Positions 17,997 to 27,740 of a DNA stretch of 64,000 nt are shown here, piece by piece; within the stretch, counting starts at the first letter, position 1, and each line of letters opens with the position of its first letter. The DNA is from JANWHQ01 sp963775275 (GTDB lineage: Bacteria > Pseudomonadota > Alphaproteobacteria > Caulobacterales > Caulobacteraceae), in contig CAVZII010000005.1 of NCBI GenBank assembly GCA_963775275.1, positions 3,286,001 to 3,350,000 on the forward strand, given 5' to 3'. Under the pieces are notes generated by a model. It had not been told where the DNA came from, ran no database searches, and saw only the letters and a list, made by a program, of their open reading frames with translations. The position numbers and the translations under genes were made by a program.

Positions 17997-20900
17997 TTAC
18001 TCTTCGGACAACAACTCGGTGAGCAGTGACCCGACTTGCTCATCCGAAAGCTGGTCCAGGTTGGCCAGTGTTCGTTCTGCATCTTGCTGCTCGCGTGACC
18101 GTGCAGACACCAGGGACAGTGGCGTTGTCGGGTCGGTGGCCTCGGCCTCCAACTGGCCAAGCACCTGGGTGACGGCTTGGCCGATGCTGAAGCCCTGAAG
18201 AAATTTCGCGACTGGAACGTTCACCCCTAGATCGATTGCGATCCGATTCTTCAATTCGACGGCCATCAAGGAGTCCAGGCCGAGTTCGTTCAGGGGCTGC
18301 TGGGCGTCCAGCTTGGATGGACTGGTTCCGAGCGAGCGGGCGACTTGTTCGGCCAGATAGGATTGCAGCATTTGCTTGCGTTCCGATGCTTCGGCCGCAA
18401 GAAGGGCGCTCCGCATTTCGCTCGTGCGGCCGGCGGGCCGATTGATTCCACCTTCATCGCGGGTCAGATCGGAAAGAAGCGGCGCGGCGGCGCCCACCGG
18501 GTCAGACTCGCGATACCAACTCCAGTCAACCGGCGCCGCCACGACCTGGGCCGCGGCCTGCCGGAGCAGGCGTCCGAGAATCTCTAGCGCTCGCTCGGAT
18601 TCGATCTGGCGGACGCCCAGGTGTGCAAGGCGTTCAGTGAGACGCTGGCCACCAACGGACTCCGCGAACCCCTCAGCGGCCCATGCGCCCCAGTCGATGC
18701 TGAGAGCGGGCCGGCCTTCGGATCGCCGGTGATGGGCTAGCGCGTCGAGGAATGCATTGGCGGCGGCGTAGTTCCCTTGGCCCGGCTGGCCCATCACGGA
18801 ACCCGCGGAAGAGAAGAGTATGAAGAAGTCCAGCGGATCGTCCTTGAGCAGGCGGTGCAGCAGCCAGCCGCCCGCCACCTTTGGCCGCAACACGGTGTTC
18901 AGCGCCGCCGCATCGAGTTGCACCAGCAGTCCGTCCTGCAGCACGCCCGCGGCGTGCACCACTCCATGGATCGGCGGCCAACCTTCGGCGCGAAATTTGT
19001 CCAGGAAACGTCGCAACTCGCCTTCATCCGCAACATCGACCGAAGCCAGGTGCACCTGTGCGCCCAAGGCTTCCAGTTCCCGGATGGCGGTGATCTGGCG
19101 GGCCGAGCGGCCGTCCGGCTCCACCGAACTCCAATTCGATCGCGGCGGAAGCCTCGTGCGCCCCAGGAGGATCAATCGCCGCGCACCCTGCTCGACCATC
19201 CATCGCGCGACCAGGAGGCCTAAACCGCCGAGGCCCCCGGTAATCAGATAGCTGGCGTCTGTTCGCCACGGGACGGATGCAGCTTGTGCGGGCGATGGAG
19301 GCTTACGGGCCAATCGGGCGACGTATCGCCGGCCTTGACGGAACGCGAGTTGATCCTCGCTATCCGTACTCGAGAGTTGTTCCCATAACTGCCGGGCGAT
19401 GGCCTCATCGGGCGAAGATCCGGGATCCAGATCCACGAGGCCTCCCCAATTCGCCGGGTATTCCTGGGCAATGACGCGCCCCAGTCCCCACAGCGGCGAT
19501 TGCCCGACGGACACCGGATAAATCTCTTCTCCAACCGCCTGTGCGCCGCGCGTGACCAGCCACAGCCGGGGAAGGTCAGGCGATTCCCGTCGCGCCAGTT
19601 CCTGCACAAGCAAGAGGACATTGCCGCAACCCAGGACCTCCGCCGCGTTCAGCGAAGCGAGGGTGGTCAGATCGGGGGGAACATCATCGAGGCTCCAGAG
19701 ATGGACTATTCCGCGACAGCTCGGCTGATGGGAGGCCAGCGCCGACTCGAACATCCGGCGCATATCTTCAGGTTGGTCGGCGCGGAGGCGGTAATGCTCG
19801 CCGTCGATCTGCTCGTAGGTGTCCCCGCGGGCAACCAGAATGCTCCGTTGGCCGCGCGCCTCCAACCACCTGGATAGGGCATTTCCGACGCCGCCGCGGT
19901 CCGCGAAGATCAGCCAAGTTGTCCGGCTGTCCTGGGTCGCCGGCTCAACCGTCGTGAGTTCCTTGGGCCGCCACTGAAGCTCGTAAAGCCAGTCGCGCAC
20001 GTCGGCGGCGGCTGCGCGTTGCGCCGATTCACCAAGATGCTCGAACCGGATCCCCTGAATCTCGACCGAGATGCGCCCGGCTTCATCGAACAGCTGCACG
20101 TCTCCTGTGGCGGCCTCAGCCTCCCGACGCCGCACCCGAGCCTGACACCATGAACCACGGCCGGGATGACTGAGTAGACGGAGCTGATCGATGCGGGTCG
20201 GCAAGTAGATGCCGTTCCGATCGCTGTCAGTTGTTTCCGCTGCAACAGCAGCACCCAAGACCTGGAATCCGGAATCGAGAACCGCCGGATGAATTCGGGA
20301 CCCACCGAGCGTCGCGTCTGGCCCGACAGGCGATTGCACTTCACCCAGCGCATCTTCATCGCTCTGGGACAACTCGACGATACCCTGAAAGTAAGGGCCA
20401 TATTCGACGCCGCCATCCCGTAGTCGCTGGTAATAGTCCTGGCCCGAGATTTTCTCCTTGAAGTGAATTGGAATTTCCGCAAGCGCATCCGGAACGACGA
20501 TGTCGTCGTCCTCTTGAACGCAGACCTTGCCAGTTGCGTGCAGCGACCATGCCTTGCCGAGGTGCGCAGCGTCTCCGGCACAACTGTAGATGAGAAAAGA
20601 CGCCTGGCCGTCCGTACTCTCAGAGAGCACCAATTGAATCGTGTGAGCTCCGCCCTCGGGCAGGAAAAGCGCCTTGCGGAATTCGATGTCCTTCAGCGTG
20701 ACGCGCCGTGATCCGTAGACTTCCACGGCGGCGGCCAACGCCATCTCGATAAACGATGAAGCCGGCAGCACGGCGACGCCGTGGATGCAATGGTCGTTCA
20801 GATGAGCCTGGGACCTCCCATCGAGCGTGGTTTCCCAGAAATGGGTATCTGCGCAGTGCGGCGATTTGAAACGGCGCCCCAGAACAGGGTGGCTTCCCGG

Positions 20901-23891
20901 CGCGGCCGGGGATGCTTGTCCTCCGGAAGTACCGGCGCTCCCGGCCGAAGGCTCGAACCAGTAGCGCTCCCGGCGCCACGGGTAGAGCGGCAGCTGAACG
21001 CACCGGCCTCCACCTGGATGGATGCGGTTCCAGTCCAACGGGTATCCCAGGGTGTAGAGCGCGCCCAGGGATGCGAGCAGGACCGTGCGCTCGTCTTCTT
21101 CGGATCGCATGGACGGAAGCACGGCGGCTTCCTGGCCAAGGTGGACAAACGTCTGCTGCATGGCGCTGAGCAGAATGGGGTGCGGGCTGATTTCCAGGAA
21201 GACGTCATGCCCGTCTTCCGCCAGGCGCTGCGCCGCGGCGGAGAAGAGCACGGGCTCGCGCATGTTTCTCGCCCAGTAGGCCGCGTCGAATTGCGCCCCA
21301 TGGCTGACTTGGCCGGTCACTGTGGAGTAGATCGGCACGGTCTCGGCCCGCGGCTGCAGTCCGCCCAAGGCCTGGAGCAGATCCGCGCACAAAGGATCCA
21401 TCTGCGGGCTGTGCGAGGCGAAGTCGACCTTCACCATGCGACAGAAGACGTCGTCTCGCTGGAGCCGATCCAGAATGGCCGCGAGCGCGGCCGGATCGCC
21501 GGACAACACTGTCGAGGCGGGGCCGTTGCTCACGGCGATGGACACGCGGTCTTCGTATCCGGCAAGCACGCTCTGCGCTTCCTCGATGGAAAGCTCGACC
21601 GCCGCCATCGCGCCCAGCCCGACTGTACGCGTGAACAACTGGCTGCGACGACAAACGACCCGAACGGCGTCGTCGAGACTGAGTGCGCCGGCCACGTATG
21701 CGGCGGCGACTTCGCCCAAGCTGTGGCCGACCACGGCGTGCGGCTCGACGCCCCATGAGCGCCACAGGGCCGCCAGCGCGATTTGAATGGCGAAGAGGGC
21801 GGGCTGGACGATATCGATTTCGTCGAGGCGGGACTTGGCGTCGTCGTCGGCTGTGAGCTCGGCGAGCAAGGACCAATCTCCGTAAGGTCGCATCGCCTCG
21901 TCGCAGCGTTCGATGACCTCCCGGAACACGGCTTCCTGCTGCAGCAACCGTCGCCCCATGCCAAACCACTGGCTGCCTTGCCCCGGAAACACGAAGACGA
22001 GTTTTGGTTGGCGCCCGGAGCGCTTGCGGCCGGAGGACAAGCCGGGGCGAGTTTCGCCCCGCAGGAATGCCTCCAGACTCTCGATCAACTGCGCCGGCGA
22101 GTTGCCGGTGGCCGCGAGACGATGGTCGTGGTGCCCGAGCCGCGCGCTTGCCGTGTAACAGACATCCGTCAACGACACAGCCGCCTCGGGCGCGGCGAGG
22201 AAGTCCTGGTAGGCCCGGGCGAGCGAACCGAGGGCTTCGGGACTGCGCGCCGAAAGCGTCAGCAGGACCGCCCCGGTTGTCCGCGCCGCGTCCAGCGCCC
22301 GTCCTGGAGAGGCAGGCGCCTCTTCCAGGACCACGTGTGCGTTGGCGCCGCCGAAGCCAAATGAGCTGACCCCGGCCAATGCCGGACCGGACTCCACGGG
22401 CCAGGGACTCAGCGCCGTCTGCACTCGCAATGGAAGCTTATCGAATGGAATGTGCGGGTTGGGCGTCTCAAAATGCAGGCTCGGCGGGACTTCCCGATGC
22501 CGGAGCGCCAGAGCCGCCTTGATCAGGCCGGCGATACCTGCAGCTGCCTCGAGGTGGCCCAGATTGGTCTTGACGGACCCTACCGCGCACGGCCGTTGCG
22601 GCGAACGATCGGTGCTCAGCACGGCGCCCAGCGCCTTGGCCTCGATCGGGTCGCCCAGCAGTGTCCCTGTGCCGTGGGCCTCGACGTATTGAACCACGCC
22701 AGGCGAGACCCCGGCTTGCCGGTAGGCTTCCCGCAGGACAGCCTCTTGAGCCAACGGGTTCGGCGCCATGAGCCCGTTGCTGCGTCCGTCCTGGTTCACG
22801 GCGCTGCCGCGGATGACGGCATGGATCGGATCACCATCCGCCAAGGCTTTCGAGAGCGGCTTCAGAACGATGACGCCGGCGCCCTCGCCGCGGACGTAGC
22901 CGTCGGCCCTGGCGTCGAATGTCTTGCAGCGTCCGTCCGGCGCCATGGCGCCGGCTTTGGTGAAGTTGATCGCAATCGCCGGCGAGAGGATGAGGTTCAC
23001 ACCTCCGGCCACCGCCACCGTGGACTCGCCGCTTCGCAGACTGTTGCAGGCCAAGTGAACGGCGACGAGCGACGAGGAACAGGCCGTGTCAATGGCAAGA
23101 CTCGGCCCCCGGAAATCGAACAGGTAGGAGATTCGGTTGGCGGCTATGCTGAGAGCATTGCCGGTGCCGGCATAGGCGTCGATTTGCTCAAGATCGTTCC
23201 ACTGCAGCCGGCCGTAGTCATTGGTGGCGATGCCGATGAAGACGCCCGCCCGCGTCCCAGCCAGACGCTCCGGCGCCTGCCCCGCGTCCTGCAATGCTTC
23301 CCAAGTCACCTCCAGCAAGAGGCGTTGCTGGGGATCCATGCGCACCGCCTCGCGCGGTGAGATGCCGAAGAAGTCCGGATCGAACTGATCCACACGCTCC
23401 AGGAATCCGCCCCAACGCGTGTTCATCTTGCCCGGGGTCGTCGGATCTGGATCGTAGAAGGCATTCTGATCGAAGCGATCCGCCGGAACTTCGCTGATGG
23501 CGTCCACTCCATTGCGCAGCAATTGCCAAAACGCGGCGGGGTCGTTGGCGCCCGGAAACCGGCAGCCGATGCCGATGATGGCTATTGGCTCATTTTCAGC
23601 GAGCCGGTCCGGACCGGCGATCGCCGCTGGTTCCGATGGGTCCTGCGCCGCCGCCAAGTGCCGAACGAGAGCCTCGATCGTGGGATGTTCATAGACGAGA
23701 GCCGCAGCAAGCTCGCGTCCAAGCATCTCGGACAGTTCGCCGGCCAGCCTGACCGCCTCGGTCGACCCGAGCCCGTAGCTCGCGAAGGGCTCCCGGATAT
23801 CGAACTCGCTCGCATCGATTCCCAGCCGCTTGGAGAGCTTGGCGATCAACCACGCCTGGATGACGTCCGCGCTGATGGAATTCTCAGACAT
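17997..23891 (-). CDS. Type I polyketide synthase, ACP-KS-AT-DH-KR-ACP
   Basis: The 1964-residue protein begins with a carrier domain (Ser~43 in GLGS). Then come ketosynthase (about 100-530; Cys271 in DTACSSS, His406 in HGTGT, His446 in NLGHLEAAAG), acyltransferase (about 630-930; Ser724 in GHSLGE), dehydratase (about 1000-1285; HCIHGVAVLP and LDSGFQ), ketoreductase (about 1545-1725; GGLGGLG, FSSAGS, GNYAAANAF) and a C-terminal carrier (GLDSL, Ser~1875). A tail LSDEQVGSLLTELL closes it. No enoyl reductase or methyltransferase is visible, so the expected product unit is an alpha,beta-alkene if KR and DH both act. The AT has FASH in place of HAFH or YASH, so malonyl or methylmalonyl choice is unclear. 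It starts three bases after the FAAL stop. All catalytic residues are present and the frame is intact. Confidence 0.95.
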   Translation of the reverse strand: MSENSISADVIQAWLIAKLSKRLGIDASEFDIREPFASYGLGSTEAVRLAGELSEMLGRELAAALVYEHPTIEALVRHLAAAQDPSEPAAIAGPDRLAENEPIAIIGIGCRFPGANDPAAFWQLLRNGVDAISEVPADRFDQNAFYDPDPTTPGKMNTRWGGFLERVDQFDPDFFGISPREAVRMDPQQRLLLEVTWEALQDAGQAPERLAGTRAGVFIGIATNDYGRLQWNDLEQIDAYAGTGNALSIAANRISYLFDFRGPSLAIDTACSSSLVAVHLACNSLRSGESTVAVAGGVNLILSPAIAINFTKAGAMAPDGRCKTFDARADGYVRGEGAGVIVLKPLSKALADGDPIHAVIRGSAVNQDGRSNGLMAPNPLAQEAVLREAYRQAGVSPGVVQYVEAHGTGTLLGDPIEAKALGAVLSTDRSPQRPCAVGSVKTNLGHLEAAAGIAGLIKAALALRHREVPPSLHFETPNPHIPFDKLPLRVQTALSPWPVESGPALAGVSSFGFGGANAHVVLEEAPASPGRALDAARTTGAVLLTLSARSPEALGSLARAYQDFLAAPEAAVSLTDVCYTASARLGHHDHRLAATGNSPAQLIESLEAFLRGETRPGLSSGRKRSGRQPKLVFVFPGQGSQWFGMGRRLLQQEAVFREVIERCDEAMRPYGDWSLLAELTADDDAKSRLDEIDIVQPALFAIQIALAALWRSWGVEPHAVVGHSLGEVAAAYVAGALSLDDAVRVVCRRSQLFTRTVGLGAMAAVELSIEEAQSVLAGYEDRVSIAVSNGPASTVLSGDPAALAAILDRLQRDDVFCRMVKVDFASHSPQMDPLCADLLQALGGLQPRAETVPIYSTVTGQVSHGAQFDAAYWARNMREPVLFSAAAQRLAEDGHDVFLEISPHPILLSAMQQTFVHLGQEAAVLPSMRSEEDERTVLLASLGALYTLGYPLDWNRIHPGGGRCVQLPLYPWRRERYWFEPSAGSAGTSGGQASPAAPGSHPVLGRRFKSPHCADTHFWETTLDGRSQAHLNDHCIHGVAVLPASSFIEMALAAAVEVYGSRRVTLKDIEFRKALFLPEGGAHTIQLVLSESTDGQASFLIYSCAGDAAHLGKAWSLHATGKVCVQEDDDIVVPDALAEIPIHFKEKISGQDYYQRLRDGGVEYGPYFQGIVELSQSDEDALGEVQSPVGPDATLGGSRIHPAVLDSGFQVLGAAVAAETTDSDRNGIYLPTRIDQLRLLSHPGRGSWCQARVRRREAEAATGDVQLFDEAGRISVEIQGIRFEHLGESAQRAAAADVRDWLYELQWRPKELTTVEPATQDSRTTWLIFADRGGVGNALSRWLEARGQRSILVARGDTYEQIDGEHYRLRADQPEDMRRMFESALASHQPSCRGIVHLWSLDDVPPDLTTLASLNAAEVLGCGNVLLLVQELARRESPDLPRLWLVTRGAQAVGEEIYPVSVGQSPLWGLGRVIAQEYPANWGGLVDLDPGSSPDEAIARQLWEQLSSTDSEDQLAFRQGRRYVARLARKPPSPAQAASVPWRTDASYLITGGLGGLGLLVARWMVEQGARRLILLGRTRLPPRSNWSSVEPDGRSARQITAIRELEALGAQVHLASVDVADEGELRRFLDKFRAEGWPPIHGVVHAAGVLQDGLLVQLDAAALNTVLRPKVAGGWLLHRLLKDDPLDFFILFSSAGSVMGQPGQGNYAAANAFLDALAHHRRSEGRPALSIDWGAWAAEGFAESVGGQRLTERLAHLGVRQIESERALEILGRLLRQAAAQVVAAPVDWSWYRESDPVGAAAPLLSDLTRDEGGINRPAGRTSEMRSALLAAEASERKQMLQSYLAEQVARSLGTSPSKLDAQQPLNELGLDSLMAVELKNRIAIDLGVNVPVAKFLQGFSIGQAVTQVLGQLEAEATDPTTPLSLVSARSREQQDAERTLANLDQLSDEQVGSLLTELLSEE

Positions 23892-23894
23892 GGC

Positions 23895-25694
23895 TCACGT
23901 CTCAATGAGTCCTTCGAGCGTCCCCTTTAGGAAGCTGGCCTGGCAAGCTCGACGGCGCACCTTGCCGCTCGTGGTCTTAGGGATACGCCCAGGCCGAAGC
24001 AGCATCACCGTGTGAACCCGCACGTCGTGCTGTTCGGCGACCGCCCTGCGAATAGCCCGAACCACGGCCCCGACATCCAGCGGAATACGCCCTTCCGGAT
24101 GAGCGCTCGCTTCCCCGTCCGGCGGGCCGCGAACCGCCAGCTGGCGCCGGGGATCGACCTCGGCGGCGATGATCAGGTGTTCTTCATCGGGGCCATCGAC
24201 CGAAAACGCCGCGCAGTAAGACGGCCGCAGCGCCGGGTGGCTCGCCTCCACGGTCAATTCGATGTCCTGAGGGTAAAGGTTGCGACCATTGATGATGATC
24301 AGATCCTTCAGGCGACCGGTGACGAACAATTCGCCGTCCTTCATAAATCCCAAATCCCCGGTGCGCAGAAAAGGTCCCTCTCCGGTATCCATCAGATAAG
24401 CCTGACAGGCGCGCACGGTGTCTTCCGAACGATTTCAATAACCCTGGGTCACACTCGGGCTGGAAACCCAGATTTCGCCGACTTGATCCGGGGCGCAAGT
24501 GGTCATATATTCCGGATCAGCAATCACAATATTGGCATCTTGAAGAGCGTGGCCGCTGCTGACAAGCGTTCGCACATTCTGATCTTGGTCGCGGGCGTCT
24601 GCGACGCGGTTATGTTCCAACGCCGCCACTTGTACGGTGCGGAACATTTCGTCCCTTAAGGAACCGCCGGAAACCAGCAGCGTCGCCTCCGCGAGCCCAT
24701 AACTCGGATGGAACGCGCCAGGGCGGAAACCGCACGACGCAAAGGTCGCTGCAAAGCGTTTCAACGTCTCGGCGCGGATTGGCTCTGCGCCGTTGTAAGC
24801 CACATCCCAACTGCTGAGATCGAGCGTTTCACATTGCTCGGGGGTAATTCCGCTGGCGCACAATTCATACGCGAAATTGGGGCCGCCGCTGATCGTGGCT
24901 CTGTAGCGCGAAACGGCCTGGAGCCAGCGCATCGGCCGCATGAGAAAAGACACCGCTGGCATCAGGTAACACGGGCGTCCCTTGTACACCGGTTGAATAA
25001 TCCCATTGGTAAGTCCCATATCGTGGAAGGCCGGCAGCCACGTGACCGTGACACCGTTCGGGTCGAACGCGTAGAGGCGGCTAATATAGTCCGAATTGTG
25101 GAGCAGGTTTCCGTGGGTGATCATCACGCCTTTGGCTTCCGCGGTAGACCCGGACGTGTATTGGAGCAGCGCCAAGGTATCGCCGGTCACGGCCGGGTCC
25201 CGCCACTCCCGCGCCAGGTCGACGGTAAGCTTGTCCGTCGCCAACCAGCGCATCTGCTGCAAATCAGGCGCCTGAGAGAACAAGCCTGAAGTGTTGGAAA
25301 GTATCGCTGACGTAGTAAGCACCATCGCCGGCTGGGCATTGCTCATGATGGCCCGAAGCTTGGGGAGGGTCCGTTCAGGGTGAGCCGGGTTGGGCGGTGG
25401 CACAGGAACAGCAGTCACCCCTGCATAGAGACAGCCGAAGAACGCGCCGATGAACTCGAGGCCGGGCGGATAAAGCAACAGCGCGCGCTCGCCACTGGCT
25501 CTATGGGCTTGGAGCAGCGCCCCTACGCTCCGGGCTTGGTGGTCCAGCCCCGCATAGGTCAGGTGACCTCCCTCCAAGGCTCCGTCGACCAGAAATGTAT
25601 GGGTCCGCTGGTCGGGCATCTGATCCGCGCGCCATCGAAGGATTTCGACGAGCGTGGAGAATTCCTCCAATGGTTCGGTGACGTCCCGCGTCAT
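23895..25694 (-). pseudogene. Fatty-acyl-AMP ligase (FAAL) with an in-frame TGA
   Basis: Two open frames in the same phase are split by one TGA at 24435-24437. Upstream part: adenylate-forming N-domain with LLQYTSGSTAEAKGVM, WLPAFHDMGL, GGPNFAYELC and HPSYGLAEATL. Downstream part: TGEGPFLRTGDLGF, GRLKDLIIINGRNLYPQDIE and the C-terminal Lys in KTTSGKVRR. Read through, the junction is SVTQGY-stop-NRSED, where relatives have GYWNRPE, so a TGG Trp codon has become TGA. FAALs activate fatty acids as acyl-AMP and load them on carrier proteins, here probably the PKS N-terminal ACP or the separate ACP. Start at 25694 is the first ATG before conserved sequence. It is first in the FAAL-PKS-export operon. 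Confidence 0.88.
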
Positions 25695-26226
25695 GACATT
25701 CCCGAGCTTGGCCCTGATGGGATCACCGCGCTTCTGCGGGCGCGAGCAGCCAGTGTAGGCCCACACTCATTGTCCAGTTTGATCCAGAGCAAGGCGCGCC
25801 CCCGGCTTTCCAGCAATCTGCCGCCGCCGCCAGATGGAAGACAGCTATGGCCATGCTTCATTACGCTCTCGCCGCCACCGTCGCGGCGTGTCTGACCGGC
25901 GGCGTAGCCGCTGCCCAGACCACGCCGGCGCCCGACGCCGCGGAGAACCGAGCGAGGTGCGGACAGCCGCAGTCGAGTGGCGGGCGGCGTACGCACCTTG
26001 CCGGAAACTGAAGTCACGATCCGTCTATCCTGTCCTCGATATTGCTCATCCTTGCTGCGCCCCCAGGGCATGCTTGGTTCTGAGGGCCGAGGCTGGCCGC
26101 GTCACTGGTTGCGAGGCCAAAGAAGGGTGATATGTCTGTACATATATCTAGGTTCGGTGTGTCGCGCCGGCGCAAGGGGCGCCGAATCCACAACATTTCT
26201 TCGGATAGATCAGTTGAGGTGACGCG
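25695..26226 (+). promoter_or_regulatory. Divergent intergenic region between FAAL and ACP-KS transcription units
   Basis: The 532-base region separates the two divergent arms of the cluster and must hold both promoters. It is AT-richer near 26130-26220, with an ATATG...TGTACATATAT stretch (about 26131-26149) that is a partial dyad, and a small inverted repeat GGCGC-AAGGG-GCGCC at about 26170-26184. GAGGTGACGC just before 26227 is the ribosome site of the ACP gene. It also contains the small open frame listed separately. No regulator gene is seen within the cluster. Confidence 0.4.
25847..26011 (+). CDS. Possible small secreted protein or gene remnant (54 residues)
   Basis: An ATG preceded by GGAAG opens a 54-codon frame. 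Its first 24 residues form a convincing signal peptide (MLHYALAATVAACLTGGVAAAQ region) followed by TTPAPDAAEN, as in periplasmic proteins. After that, codon use no longer looks coding and the frame ends after ~25 more residues. It may be the 5' remnant of a larger exported protein or a very short peptide gene. Low confidence. Confidence 0.3.
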   Translation: MAMLHYALAATVAACLTGGVAAAQTTPAPDAAENRARCGQPQSSGGRRTHLAGN

Positions 26227-26535
26227 GTGGAAGCGATCAAGGACGAGGCGATTGTAGACCAAGTGACGGGGATCATTTCCAAGCAGCTTAGGATTCCGAT
26301 CGAGCAGTTGACCCCGACAACGCCGCTGCAAGAGCTTGGCGCTGAATCACTTGACTTTATCGAGATCATCTTCGCGCTGGAGGAAACGTTCGAAATCGAT
26401 ATCCCCTATAACGCCAACGAGGCGGCGGCCGCCGGCACTGGGGAACCCGCGGGGACTGGAGCGGGAATGCTTGAAAATATTGAACAGATTTCTGCGGCAG
26501 TGAAAGACCTCATGGACGCAAAGTCGTCTGCATGA
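26227..26535 (+). CDS. Acyl carrier protein
   Basis: The 102-residue protein starts at a GTG behind a GAGG site. It shows the ACP helix pattern and the phosphopantetheine site LGAESLDFIEIIFALEE with Ser41. Unusually, an Ala/Gly-rich segment (EAAAAGTGEPAGTGAGM, about 65-82) sits between helix 2 and the last helices, making it longer than the usual ~80 residues. The stop overlaps the start of the ketosynthase gene (ATGA). It probably carries the fatty acyl or the first extender-derived chain between FAAL, the FabF-like enzyme and the PKS or NRPS. Confidence 0.93.
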   Translation: MEAIKDEAIVDQVTGIISKQLRIPIEQLTPTTPLQELGAESLDFIEIIFALEETFEIDIPYNANEAAAAGTGEPAGTGAGMLENIEQISAAVKDLMDAKSSA

Positions 26536-27740
26536 ACCGTGTCGTAATCACGGGGATCGGCGTCGTATCACCTGTGGGATGCACCCTTGAGGACTTCTGG
26601 CCGGCTCTCGTCGAAGGGCGCTCGGCCATCGGCCCCTTCTCGGTCGCTCGAGGCGAACGACTAAGTACACCCGTCGCGGCGCAGGTGCGCTCATTCGATC
26701 CTGCGCCGCTCTTCGAGCTCAAGCAATTTGGTGTCCTGGATCGCTTCTCGCAGTTCGCGATGGTCGCGGCGCGGGCGGCCGTGCGGGATTCGGGCTTGGA
26801 CATATCCGAGGCGCTGGCGCTCGAGGCCGCCACTGTTCTCGGCAGTGCTTCTGGGGGTCAGACCACGCTCGATGACGCCTATTTCCGACTCTATTCCGAG
26901 AACTCGGCGCGCTTGCAGCCGATGACGATCCCTCGATTGATGACAAGCGCCGCTGCAAGCCAGGTATCGATGGACCTTGGTCTGAAGGGACCGGCGTTTT
27001 GCGTATCGACGGCTTGCGCAGCGGGGACGCACGCGATCGGTCTGGCGTTCCAGATGGTTCGCTCTGGTCAATCGCCCGTCGCGGTCGCTGGCGGCGCCGA
27101 AGCCTGTCTGACGACAGGGACGATCAAGGCCTGGGAATCTCTGCGCGTGCTCAGCCAGGATACCTGCCGCCCCTTCTCGCGCACGCGATCGGGGCTGGTG
27201 CTGGGCGAGGGGGCGGCCGTCGTGCTCCTGGAGGAGCGCACTCATGCGCTGGCGCGCGGAGCGCGTGTCTACGCGGAGGTCTTGGGATTTGGGATGAGCG
27301 CAGATGCTGGCGAGATCACGTCATCCGATCCAAGTGGCGCTGCACGGGCCATACGGGCCGCACTCGAGGACGCGCGAACGAACCCGGATGACGTTGATTA
27401 CGTCAACGCGCACGGCACCGGAACGATGCAGAACGATCGGTCGGAGACGACGGCCCTGCGCGAGGTTTTCGGGTCGGACGTCGGGCGCATTGCGGTCTCG
27501 TCCAGCAAGGCGGTGCTCGGTCACGGCCTGGGCGCCGCCGGGGCTCTCGAGATGGCCGCGACCGCGCTTGCGCTCCACAGCCAGACAATTCCGCCAACAG
27601 CGAATTTCGAGGAGGTCGATCCCGAATGTGATCTTGATGTCGTGCCAAATGTCGCGCGCCAGGCGGAGGTCAAGGTCGCGATGTCGAACTCTTTCGCCTT
27701 CGGCGGACTGAATGCGGTGCTCTTGGCCTCGCGAGCCTGA
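26532..27740 (+). CDS. Beta-ketoacyl-ACP synthase, FabF/KAS II type
   Basis: The 402-residue enzyme is a stand-alone condensing enzyme with the Cys-His-His triad: Cys162 in STACAAGTH, His294 in NAHGTGT and His331 in GHGLGAAG. It catalyses decarboxylative condensation of malonyl-ACP with an acyl primer. It is more divergent than housekeeping FabF and is coupled to the ACP gene by ATGA overlap. In this setting it may make or elongate a special acyl chain for the cluster, as NodE-like enzymes do. The partner ketoreductase and dehydratase would come from primary metabolism or from the PKS. GC content drops compared with flanking genes, as in the rest of the cluster. Confidence 0.94.
   Translation: MNRVVITGIGVVSPVGCTLEDFWPALVEGRSAIGPFSVARGERLSTPVAAQVRSFDPAPLFELKQFGVLDRFSQFAMVAARAAVRDSGLDISEALALEAATVLGSASGGQTTLDDAYFRLYSENSARLQPMTIPRLMTSAAASQVSMDLGLKGPAFCVSTACAAGTHAIGLAFQMVRSGQSPVAVAGGAEACLTTGTIKAWESLRVLSQDTCRPFSRTRSGLVLGEGAAVVLLEERTHALARGARVYAEVLGFGMSADAGEITSSDPSGAARAIRAALEDARTNPDDVDYVNAHGTGTMQNDRSETTALREVFGSDVGRIAVSSSKAVLGHGLGAAGALEMAATALALHSQTIPPTANFEEVDPECDLDVVPNVARQAEVKVAMSNSFAFGGLNAVLLASRA

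Noticed and set aside
24414..24437. Two separate genes for the FAAL halves
   Set aside because: Both halves are in the same frame, only a single stop separates them, and together they give one full-length enzyme with the family order of motifs.
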